This document shows positions 1-9,916 of a stretch of 64,000 nucleotides of DNA, one piece after another. The DNA is from Tausonia pullulans (Eukaryota > Basidiomycota > Tremellomycetes > Cystofilobasidiales > Mrakiaceae). The DNA lies in contig OX637624.1 in the NCBI GenBank assembly GCA_951802195.1, positions 744,001-808,000 of the forward strand. Reading direction: 5' to 3'. Under the pieces are notes generated by a model, which did not search any database, was not told the DNA's origin, and saw nothing but the letters and a program-made list of their open reading frames with translations. Made by a program: the position numbers and the translations under genes. Numbering within the stretch: position 1 is the stretch's first letter; each line of letters opens with the position of its first letter.

Positions 1-356
1 CACCTGGAACGGTATCCGTCACCTTCTCTGGGACTCTGGCTTCTGTGCGTTATATTTCCTTTTCGCCCCTCCGTCCTCGACGCGTGCGCCCTCCCTGCAT
101 GCATGCACGCGCGTGTGTGTGCTCGAGGGAGGAGACGGTGGGCGTCGATCAGAGTGGGAATGCCGTTGCTGACGCTGATCTCTATTCCTTATCTTCTTCT
201 ACTTGTACTCTGTCCTCCGATCACCTTGGTCCTCGCCGTCGCGTCTCACCCCCCCTTCAATCTCCAGTCCTTTCTGTCAAGGAGGTCACGTACACCGGAT
301 GGGTTGTCGTTGGCCTCACCGCCATTTCGAGCATCGGTCTCGTCGCTTTCATCTGA
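1..356 (+). CDS. SDHC: Succinate dehydrogenase cytochrome b subunit, C-terminal part
   Basis: This is the 3' end of a gene that starts outside the window. Exons are 1-44 and 268-356, with a GT-AG intron at 45-267. The first exon reads TWNGIRHLLWDSGF, the helix region of SDH subunit C that is usually (H)TWNGxRHLxWD and lies near the haem ligand. After the splice the frame continues FLSVKEVTYTGW and ends in a hydrophobic helix, VVVGLTAISSIGLVAFI, then stop. The family is a small inner mitochondrial membrane protein that anchors complex II, binds haem b and ubiquinone, and passes electrons from succinate to quinone. Only about the last 44 residues are visible, so length and start cannot be judged. 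The assignment rests on the TWNGIRHL motif and the terminal helix. Confidence 0.85.
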   Translation, partial: PGTVSVTFSGTLASVRYISFSPLRPRRVRPPCMHARACVCSREETVGVDQSGNAVADADLYSLSSSTCTLSSDHLGPRRRVSPPLQSPVLSVKEVTYTGWVVVGLTAISSIGLVAFI

Positions 357-1105
357 ATGGGCGCGAGAGCGATGCTTTGGTTGGGCTGCGCAGGGGTTGG
401 CGAGCGGAGGGTAGAGGTTCCTCGGGCGATGACGGCATGATTCTTTTCTCTTTGTCTGCGCTCTTGTTGCGATGAGCGGATCTGAATCACTCGAGGGATG
501 CTACCTCCGATGGTGCGAGTGACTTCCAGGTCAAGATGAGGGTGGAGCCCTATGTACGAGGGACTGATCCGCGAAAGAGACAGACAGCCGACGAAGGACG
601 CGCCGAGCTTGCTTGCTGAACAGGCGCGCGCACACGCGACCTCTGCTTTCTGCCTCTCTCCTTCGCCTCCTGGGCTGTAACGTGATCTCGTGTGTGAAGA
701 CGCATCTCCGAGCGCATACTGCACGTTAGGCCTACAAACGCAGCTCGAAGGGAGAGCCGGCGGATCACTCGTTCTCTCGATGGTGTGTGTGCCTTCGCCG
801 CGTGCTCTTCTTCCGCGACAATCCTTTACGTCGTTCTCCTCCAACGACCACCAACCTCTCTCGACTCAGTTACACTTCCAGCTGCACCTCCTCAACCTCG
901 CTTTCGAGCCTAAGTCAACCGACACTGCATACCTCACGCACCCGTACCACCTCAATCGCCCCTTCGCCCCACGCTCGTCCGAGCCTACCGTCCTCGCCGC
1001 CTCGCCCTTCTCAAGCCCGCCCGGACGTACCGAACCGAATCCAGCGTTCATCTCAGCCAACAGGCCCTCCCTTCTCCCTCTCGCGTATCCCTCCGTCCCC
1101 TCGCC
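357..1105. other. Intergenic region, SDHC 3' end to eIF4E2 promoter
   Basis: About 750 bases with no convincing gene. Long reading frames cross it on both strands, but they lack recognisable domains and look like by-products of high GC. The last 250 bases are C- and T-rich on the + strand, as is common just upstream of genes in this window. Confidence 0.6.
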
Positions 1106-2740
1106 ATGCCTCCTCGCCAAAACAACGGCTCCAAGACCGCCGCTGCTGCCGCTACCGTCGTCGCTGCGTCCAATCCGCCTGCCGCCGCGCCGTCGTTGCA
1201 GGACCAGCAACAGCCGGCGCCGTCCTCGAAGCGGACGCTCTCGCTCTCCATGGCGTCGGGCTCGCCTGCTCCCTCGCCGTCGACCCAGCAGCCGGCCAAC
1301 GCCGTGCACCCTCTGAGGCTTTCGTGCGTGTCTCGTGTCTTGTCTGGCGGTGTCGGCGGGCGTCGTCGGGCGTCGTTCGCCTGACGTCTTCTCTTCTGGC
1401 GCGTGTATACTGACTGACGACCGTCTTCCCTGCCTGGTGCTTCGCTCTGTCACCTTGACGTATATCTCATCTTTCCCTCTCGGACTCCACCTCTCTCTGG
1501 ATGGATTTCTCGTTTCCTTTCTTCTCGCCGCCGCACTACTTCTCTCCCTCTCGGCCCTCCTGTCCGGTTCCTGTCTCTCCCGTCCCCCTCCAGCTGGCTC
1601 TTTTGGTTCGTGAACCGTCAACCGGGCCTCAAGGTCGCTTCTCAGACAGCCTACGAGGACTCAATCAAAAAGGTTGGCGGCTTCGCCTCGATCGAGTCCT
1701 TCTGGACCATCTTCACCCACCTCCAACCCCCCTCCCAACTCCCTCCGGTGACGGACATCCTCCTCTTCTCGAGCGCCGTCAGGCCGCTTTGGGAGGAGGT
1801 TCCTAGGGGAGCCAAGTGCGTCTCTGCCCTTGCCTTGGCCCTCTTTCTACCCCCTTCTGACTACCTTCGTCCCCGGCGTTTGACAGGTTCACCCTCCGTC
1901 TCCGAAAGGGCATTTCGGACCGGCTTTGGGAGGACCTCGTCCTCGCGGCCGTCGGCGACCAGTTCGATGAGCGCGAAGGCGTCGTCGGCGTTGTGCTCTC
2001 CGTTCGGGCCGCGGAGGACGTCCTGAGCGTTTGGACGGAGCGAAGCGATGGGCCGAGTGGAGGGAACAAGCTCAAGTGAGTCTGGGTCGGCTCGTCTTCC
2101 AAGGGGTGAAGGCAGAAGAGGAGGATGGGCGGCTTTCTCGTTGGGCCGGGGTGTCATCGAGAGACGAGGCGCAGCTTGCCAGGCGTGAGACGACGGCCGA
2201 AGCTCGCATAACGCTGTTGTTGAGCTCGTCAGAGAGCTCCAGCGATGCGAAGCGAGCCGACGGACAGGCACGCGACCCGGTCAACGGCGTCATCATTGTC
2301 GTGTGACGTGGTCGACGGTCGCGCCTGCTCCCCCTCCCTCTCCCCCTCTCTTCTGCACCCCATGACACAGAGATAGAAACCAAGAGCTGACTCATTATCG
2401 CTAACCCCTTCCTGCCCCTCGTGCTCTCAGGGAGGCCATCTTCCGCCTGCTTAACCTCCCGGCCAACACGAACTTTGAGTACCGCCTGAACTCCGAGTGA
2501 GTGTCTCCTCCATCCAACCTTCTCTTCCCTCTCTTTTCTGACACTCTTCCGTTCGCCCTCAGCCTGATCCAGAGCACGTCGAGGCCCTCGGCGCTCGAGC
2601 GGGCGGGAAGCCATCGGAACGGGGCCGGTGTCGTCGGCGCCTCGTCGACGCTTGCGGCCGTGGCTGCGGCGTCCGGAGGAGCAGGAGGAGGAGCAGGAGC
2701 AGGAGCAGGAGCAGGGGATGACAAGTCGCGAGATCTTTAA
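1106..2740 (+). CDS. EIF4E2: Cap-binding protein eIF4E type 2 (4EHP-like)
   Basis: Five exons (1106-1323, 1594-1815, 1887-2075, 2431-2496, 2563-2740) join in frame to 290 residues. Residues 1-72 are a low-complexity Ala/Pro/Ser leader. The eIF4E fold follows: HPLRLSWLFWFVNR, then TAYEDSIKKVGGFASIESFW, RPLWEE and SDRLWEDLVLAAVGDQFDE. These match the animal 4EHP / plant nCBP class (class II), where the first cap-stacking Trp is replaced by Tyr or another residue (here TAYED), while the Trp-Glu pair that holds m7G is kept (RPLWEE). The family binds the mRNA 5' cap but usually binds eIF4G poorly, so it tends to repress translation. That role here is inference. The C-terminal 50 residues are Gly/Ala-rich. 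The start is the first ATG in the leader frame. A different upstream ATG is not excluded. Confidence 0.9.
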
Positions 2741-2980
2741 TAGGAGGATCTCGGAGACGAGAGGAAAGGAAAAGGAAGGATCCATGCACGCGCGTTGGGG
2801 AAGAGAGCGAGAGCAGGAGCGTGTGCTTAGGATTGTTATCCAAGGTCTTCTTCTCTTCCGTCCTGTTGTCCCGTCTCTTTCTTTCCTCGCTCTTTGCATC
2901 ACGGGAGAAAGTCGGACGGAGAAACGAGATGCGATCCAGGTGGAGTGAGCGACCGCTGCCCGCCCCCCTTCTCCGGTCCC

Positions 2981-5080
2981 TTAGTCGTCGTCCGAGTCGA
3001 CGGCCGCCATCGGCACGACCGTGTGAGCGCCAAGCGCCTCCTCCTCCTCCCGCTTGACCTTCTCCCCCTTGAGGATCCCTTGCCTCCTTCCCGTAACACC
3101 CGTCTGCTCGTCCAGCGCGAGCGCGAGGAGCTGGTCGACGTCCGGAGTGACGACGAACCGGCGGTCGACCTGGGCGAGCGAGATGAGGTCGCCGTGGCCC
3201 GGGTGCTTGTCCTTGTCCATGCTCGCGCCGATGGGGTCGATCTGGACAAGGTGCTGGAGGAAATCGAGCTTGGAACCGGCGTTGACCTGGGACGGGGGAA
3301 GGAAGGAGGAGAAGGAGGAGGAGGAGGAGGAGGAGGAGGAGGAGAACGGGTCAGCTGGGCGCAGAGAGCAAGCAGGCAAGCACAAGACAGAAGGCCGGCC
3401 GACCCACATCCAGGAGCATGTCGTGCCCGAGCCGCATCTTGACCTTGCCGCTCTTCATGACGAGCAAGCTGCCAATCGCGCCCGTCGGGAGCTTCCTCCT
3501 CTCCTCCTCCTTACGCCTCTTCGCGGCCGAGAGAATCCCCTCCTTCGAGTCCTTCTCCTTCGAGTCCTTCTTGACGGCCTTCTCTTTCGCCTTGCGCTCC
3601 TTCTCCTTGTCACCCGCGAAGGAGACGCCCTTCTTGAGGATCGAGGTCGGGCCGGACGACTCCTCGACGCCGTCCATGGGCTCGACCTTTTCGGAGGGCT
3701 CGGCAGGAGCGGCGACGGGGATGGGGAGGAACTTGGGGAACGACGGCGGGAACTGGAAAAAGTAGAGCTGATTCGGAGGCACCTGAGAGGCAAGCAAGGC
3801 AGCGAAGGAGGAAGAGGGGGAGGGGGGTCTGGTCAGCCTCAGACATGCAAAGGCGGGCGGGGAGAGCCGAGAGACGTACCGGGTTGTTTTCCCACCCAAC
3901 GAAATCGCCTCGGATGTCCTGAGTCTCCTCCTCGCCCTCGCTCTCACTTAGGTCGACGGCTTGAGCGACGTTGATGCCTCCAGGCGCAGGCGTCGACTCG
4001 GAGGACGAATCGAGGTCGACGATGGACCCATCGTCACGGCCCTTACCCTTCTTGCGGTCCGACGACGGCGTGAGGTCGTCGTCCGGCTCCGACTTGACGC
4101 GGGGCTCTGTGAATGCTGGGTCAGACAATGGATCGAGATGTCTTAAACCCCGTCCGACCCGACAGCGCAACTCACTCGACGACCCCTCGCCCTCGTCGTC
4201 GCTCTCCGCCTTGGCCCTCGGGACGTCGCTCTTCTTCTTGCTCAGCTTCTTCGGCTTGGACTTGACATCCGCCGACGTATCCTTCGGGAGGCCCCTCGGC
4301 GCCATCGGGTCGAGCGCAGAGAGGTCCCGCATGTCGACGATCTGGACGCCGGCCTCTTGATCCGAGTACTCCTCGTTGTCGTCCGTCGTCGCCTTGCGGT
4401 CGTCGGGGAGTTTGTATGTCGAAGGCACCGAGGAGAGGGAGGAGGGGCCGGGGCCGGAGCGGATGACACGAGCTCCTCCGCCAGCTAGTGAGTTGGGCGA
4501 TTGAGTTCGTCAGTCCAGAAGACGGACACCACGTCTGCGCGCGCCTCCACGGCGCGGAGCCGCCACGACACCGACGATGTCAGACTCACCTCCCCGACTG
4601 GGACCCTGAGCGAACGGTCCACTAGCCACCATGCCTCCCATCGGGTCCTCGACCTTGACTCCAGCCGTTCCCCCGCCCCTGCCTCCGCCTCGGCCACCGC
4701 GTGCACCGCGTCCTCGGTCGCCCCCTCGACCGCGTCCTCGGCCACGGTCCGAGCTTGGGGGAGCGATCACAGGGACGGTCCTAGGAAGGGAACGAAGCAA
4801 CGCGTTAGCTTGCGGAGTGCGCGAAGAGCGGGAACAGAGCGACGCGCGCGGGCGCCGACGGCACGCACTCCTCGCGCTTCTTCCGGATGGGGACCGAAGG
4901 CTTGAAGAGCATCTTGGGCTTGCCGGCGCCTCCAGCGGCGGTGCCACCTCCAGACTCGGGGGCCTTCTTGACCGTGTTGCCGATGACAACGGGCGTCGCG
5001 GCGGACGCGGCGGTCGAAGACGAAGGGCCGGCGTCGGCGGACGCGGGGGCAGGGCTAGCGTCGTTGGGGGCTTCAGACAT
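2981..5080 (-). CDS. RPC53: RNA polymerase III subunit RPC4 (C53)
   Basis: Minus-strand exons 5080-4869, 4780-4590, 4484-4176, 4106-3880, 3782-3408 and 3286-2981 join in frame to 539 residues. The protein starts MSEAPNDASPAP, is acidic and Lys-rich in the middle, has an Arg-Gly-rich stretch (about residues 80-110), and ends with the conserved RPC4 domain: NQLYFFQFP, then KLPTGAIGSLLVMKSGKVKM, MLLDVNAGSKLDFLQHLVQI and a late VDRRFVVTPDV. RPC4 pairs with RPC37 as a TFIIF-like module on RNA polymerase III and works in termination and reinitiation on tRNA and 5S genes. The start was chosen because the frame upstream lacks conservation and the ATG is well placed. The gene is head to head with MED4 across 208 bases. 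Confidence 0.9.
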
Positions 5081-5288
5081 GCTCTTGGGAAGGGGGAATG
5101 AGAGTGTCGACCCTGGAGCGGGAGAAGGGTGATGATGGGTGCGGTGGGAGCGAGACGGAATCTTGGGCCAAAAAGGAGCAGACGTACGAGTGCATGGGCC
5201 GGGCTGAGTGGGGAGGAGCCGAGGAGACAGCAAGCTGAGAGGCGACGACGGCCTTCCCTCCAGCCATCATCCCATCTTCAGCGCCATC
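5081..5288. promoter_or_regulatory. Short bidirectional promoter, RPC53 and MED4
   Basis: Only 208 bases separate the start codons of two divergent genes, a Pol III subunit (minus) and a Mediator subunit (plus). Both 5' UTRs and both core promoters must lie here. No TATA box stands out. Co-regulation is inference from the arrangement. Confidence 0.6.
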
Positions 5289-6292
5289 ATGACTGCCCCA
5301 CCCGTGTTCCTCTCGTCAGACGAGCCCGTCCGCTCGACGCTCCTGTCCAACATCGCCGCCCAGTCGGCCGTCCTCCCAACCCTCCTCAACGCCATCTCGG
5401 CCGCCGCCGTCTCGACCTCGACCGGAGGCAGCAGCAGTAGCTCCAACCCGGCTTCTTCTTCGTCCAGCAACAAGTCCCCCACGGCCGCCATCTCGGCCGC
5501 CCACAACTCACTCGTCACCCTTGACCATCAGCTCGCGGTCCTTATGGAGCGCGCGAGGCGGCATCAGGCTCGCTGGCAGAGGATGCTCGCCCTTCAGGAG
5601 GAGGCCGTCGCCGTCGAGTCTCGCGTGAGGGACGCGCTCATTGTGCTGGAGAGCGGCAAGCGGGAGCTCGAGGGGACCCTCAAAGATGCGAGAGTGGTGC
5701 TTGCTGGGATTGAGACGGCTGAGAAGAGTGAGTGGCAGGCGACGCGCGCGCCGAGTGGGACCGGCTGCGTCTCAGGGGGGAGCTAACCCTCTCCCGTTGC
5801 TTCAACCTTGACTGCTGTTCAGACCCGACGGACCCACAAACATTGCTTTCCTATGCGTCCGCTCTCGCGCCCTATACGTCCGCCCCACCGACCTACAACC
5901 CAGCTACCCAGCCCTCGACGGGAGCTTTCTTTCCGCCCTTCCCTGCCGAGGATGTCCTCCGACGAGGTCGCCTCGGGACGGCGGGTGATCTCCTCGGCAA
6001 CGTCGGCGAGACGAAGGAAGTCGATAGCAGAGGTGGGTCTTGCTCATTTCTAGGGAAATATAACAGGGCGCTTCATCGTTCTCGCTCTAAGCTAGCGCGT
6101 CTCATGGGAGTAACCAGTAGACCTGACCTCCCCATCCTCCTTGCAGTCTCCGACACTCTCCAGCAACCCGCCATCGACCAAATCCACACCTCGACAGCAG
6201 CCACAGCAGCGGCGTCGACGACGGCCGTGTCTCGACCGAAGCCGTCGCACGAGATTTTCGACCTCGATCTCAACTCGGACCTAGACGAGTAA
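5289..6292 (+). CDS. MED4: Mediator complex subunit 4
   Basis: Exons 5289-5727, 5823-6032 and 6147-6292 join to 264 residues. Residues about 70-145 form a predicted coiled coil (HQLAVLMERARRHQARWQRM and onwards, rich in Glu/Arg/Leu). Directly after the first splice comes the MED4 signature NPTDPQTLLSYASALAPYTS followed by APPTYNP. The end is acidic, HEIFDLDLNSDLDE. MED4 is a middle-module subunit of Mediator and bridges activators to RNA polymerase II in the nucleus. The start is the first ATG of the conserved frame. The second intron (6033-6146) is 114 nt long, a multiple of three, and contains no stop in frame, so its retention would add 38 residues without breaking the protein. Confidence 0.85.
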
Positions 6293-6696
6293 ATCTGATG
6301 GGAAGAAGCTGGAAAGGCAGGAGGATGGCGGAAGTGGGTCTGTTTACGATTTGAATGAACTTATCACGACTTAAACTGTGGCAGAGCAGATTGGAAGAAA
6401 GGAGCTGCGCGACGCACGCAAGCTGCTTTGAGCTGCTTGTCGATCTTCAAACACGGTGTCCGACGCCACCCTCTTAGCTCTCACTGCTACAATATGCTCA
6501 GATGGTATTCGACCTTGCAACGCAGCTGAAACCGTCTCCAATACGAAGACAATTCTATCAAACTGCGGCGGGCCTCCCTCCCTCCCTTCGTGCCCTCCGG
6601 TCCATGCGGCTGGCTCGAAAGTCGAGGTGTTCTCTCGGTCTTCTCCTTCCTCCTTTGAGAGCCAGCCACCACCACCCTCTCTTTTGCTTTCCCACC
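6293..6696. other. Intergenic region, MED4 to DUS3
   Basis: About 400 bases between two genes on the same strand. It holds the MED4 3' UTR and DUS3 promoter. The part just before DUS3 is C/T-rich. No gene or repeat seen. Confidence 0.6.
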
Positions 6697-9600
6697 ATGG
6701 CCGAGGAGATAGCAGCAGTCACCGCCGCTCCGCCTCGAAATGACAACGGAGTCGCCCGCATTAAGCCTGAGTGAGAGCCGTCATCCTCTTCCACCTCTGC
6801 CCTCTCTACCTGCTCGCGTCGTGTTGGTCTGACATGTCGTCTCGTCGCGTTCCCTCACCGCAGGTACCGCCTCGAGCGCTCCGACGACCCCAATTCCCTT
6901 CAGTCTGATGCGGCCAACGATGACACCGCCGAGGAGTCCGGCAAGTCGCTCAAGCGTACCACCAGGGACGACGGCACCGAAGTCCTCGCCGACGACGCCC
7001 ACGGCGAGGAGCGCGGCGACAAGCGAACTCGCGGGAACGACTCCAAGCGGGGCAAGGCGAAGGGCATGAACAAGGGACGGTTAGTAGGCCCCCGAAAGAA
7101 GCTACCCATACTGGCGAGGCGGGATAGTTTCGGTTGAGGTCGCGTCGAGCGAGGACACATGACAGCAGTTTGAGGTGAACTGACGATCGAACGACCGACC
7201 TGCCTACGCCCTTGCAGCAAGTTCAGCAAGATCTTTGGCTCTGTTGAGATCTGCCAGAACTGGGCAGCCACCCAGACCTGCCACTACGGCGAGTCGTGAG
7301 TCGCTCAGGCCTTCGTCCGCTCCTTCGCGGGTCCGTGCTGTATGTATCCCTGAACCTGTCTCCTAGCTGCCGCAAGGGTCACGACCTCAAAGCCTACCTA
7401 GACTCCAAGCCCGCCGACATGCATTTCCCCCGGCCCAACAGCTACTCGGTTGATCCGCCGTTTGTGCTCCCACCAGCTGAGACCGACCCGATCCTCTGCC
7501 CAACGTTCGAGGAGCTCGGTCAGTGGAACGCTGCTTCGCCCGCTGGTTTACAGCCTACTTGCTCACAACTGACCGACCATACAAACGATTACAGGCTTCT
7601 GCCCTCAGGGCTTTAAGTGCCGGTACCTCGCTGGCCACCTGACGAAGCCGACATCCGGGAAGGAGGATGATGTGGGAACGATCGTCATCGACTACGAGAA
7701 GAAGGAGCGCCTCGAGAAGGAGACGGGTGCCAGTAAGGGCGAGCTCAACTGGGTGAACCAGGATGCTCAGAGGCGGCTGAAAGAGAACTCGGTGAGGTGG
7801 TCTCTTGTTTCACTCGGCTCGACCATCAGACTAACGAACATCTCCACTCGTCTCCCTGGGCCTAGTACGAGTTCAAGATCGCCGATGCCTACCTCAAGAA
7901 GATCAACGGAGAGGCCCCCGTGCGTAAGGCGCCGAAGAAGCAGGCGGGTGCGCCGGCTATGTCGGCGGAGGACGAGGAAATGGAGGCCATGATGGCCGAG
8001 TCGCGGACTGACGCCGACAAGGACATCCCGGATGGACCGATGCGGCCGGAGGAGAAGCGTCGGCTTCATTGGAAGGGCAAGACTTACCTGGTCAGTCCGT
8101 GACTCGGTGCGTTTCGCCGACTGGTCGGCCTCAGTCTGACTCTATTCGCCAGGCTCCGCTTACCACCACGGGCAACCTTCCCTTCCGGCGACTGTGCGTC
8201 TCGCTCGGTGCGGACATCACCTGCTCTGAGATGGGTCTTGCCGAGGGCTTTCTCAAGGGCACCAAGGGCGAGTGGGCGCTCACCAAGCGCCACACCTCGG
8301 AGCGAGACTTTGGTATCCAGGTCGCTGGCTCCAAGGTCCGTACATTTCGCTCTTGGTTCAACAGCACCTGTGACTGACCCCTCTTCTCTCGTTCCCCAGC
8401 CGGTCCAGCTCGTTCCGACCGCGGAGGCGATCGCTCGCGAGTGCCCGTCCATCGACTTTGTCGACGTCAATCTCGGCTGCCCGATCGACCTCGTCTTCAA
8501 CAAAGGCGCAGGTGAGAAGCATGCTCGAGCCTTTACTGTATTCCCTCAATCTCTGACAATGATTGCACACTTCAGGTTCCGCCCTCTTTGACTCTCCCAC
8601 CAAGCTTGGCAAGATTCTTGTCGGCATGTCGCACGCCCTCGGCGAGATCCCTCTGACAGTCAAGATGGTTCGTTCGACCCTGTCTTCCGCGTATTCGCTT
8701 CAATCGGCTGAATCTCTCTACTCCCCAGCGCACCGGCATCAAGAACAACCTCAAGCAGGCCCACACCCTTATCCCCCGATTCGCGACGGAGTGGGGAGCC
8801 AATGCCATGACCCTCCACGGTCGATCCCGCCAGCAGCGGTACTCCAAGTCAGCCGACTGGAACTACATTCGCGAGTGTGCCGACACTCTCCGCGCCACAG
8901 TCGAGGAGGCGAACCGTAAGTCATGCGCTTCTCCCGTTCGGGGCTCCTCGCTGACCAGAGAAACTATCAATACAGTCCCCATGATCCCCATCTTTGGAAA
9001 CGGCGACTGCTTCTCTGCCCAGCAGTATTACGAGGACCTCGAGAATTCGGGCGTTGACGGTATCATGGTCGCTCGTGGAGCGCTCATCAAGCCTTGGATC
9101 TTCACGTGCGTGTTCTCTTTCCAAACCTCGTCTTTTTTTTTTCTTTTTTGGCTCTGACATCGACAATGTCTCTGCAGCGAGATCAAGGAGAAGCGCGAGT
9201 GGGATATCAGCTCGCGCGAGCGGCTCGATCTCATCCGCAACGTATGTCTTCCCCTTTGAGCCCCAACGCTTGACCTTGTCCTTGCTGATAAGCGCTCTTC
9301 CTCTCCATCAGTTCGCCGAGTTTGGTCTCGTGAGTGCTCTTCTCAACCCCGGCTCTCTCCAAGCTGTCTCTAAAACGATTCTTGTCTCTTCCGCAGAGCC
9401 ACTGGGGATCTGACATCACGGGAATCAACACCACACGCCGTTTCCTCTGCGAGTCTCTCTCCTTCACGTGCGTTACCCTCTCCCCCCCCCCCCCTTCCCC
9501 TCCCCCTTTCCCTTTCCACGTCGTTCTCTGGCTCACTCGACCCGACCCACAGCTGCCGTTACACACCGCTCGGCATCCTCGAGCACGTCCCGGCCAAGAT

Positions 9601-9862
9601 CAATGATCGGCCGGAGCCCTTCAAGGGCCGTGACCCGCTCGAAACGCTCCTCTCGAGCGGGCACGCCTCGGACTGGGTCAAAATCACCGAGATGTTCCTT
9701 GGTGCGTTGGGCGATTTTCTGCTGGCGAGAGAAAGAGAGAGAGAGAGCACGTTCGTCGCTGACACCTCGACCGGACGACCGACAGGCCCCTGCGACGCGG
9801 ACTTCAAGTTTGTCCCAAAGCACAAGAGCTCGTCCGGCGGAGGCGAGGAGGGCAACGGTTGA
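6697..9862 (+). CDS. DUS3: tRNA-dihydrouridine(47) synthase, DUS3 type
   Basis: Sixteen exons: 6697-6770, 6864-7079, 7218-7295, 7367-7518, 7595-7791, 7866-8090, 8153-8335, 8400-8511, 8576-8667, 8729-8915, 8976-9105, 9178-9241, 9312-9329, 9397-9467, 9553-9701, 9786-9862. They join in frame to 674 residues. An acidic/basic leader is followed by two CCCH-type zinc-finger segments ([20 protein letters not shown] and [13 protein letters not shown]), which separate Dus3 from other Dus enzymes. The flavin TIM barrel follows: [16 protein letters not shown], the conserved VNLGCPID with the catalytic-type Cys near residue 402, [12 protein letters not shown] and [13 protein letters not shown]. The enzyme reduces uridine 47 of tRNAs with FMN and NADPH. 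Exon 13 is only 18 nt. The gene ends 54 bases from the stop of convergent RFC3. Confidence 0.93.
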
Positions 9863-9916
9863 ACTCGAAATAGCATGCATCCTGAAGGGTCCCATCTGCT
9901 ACCTCTCCTCGCCAGC

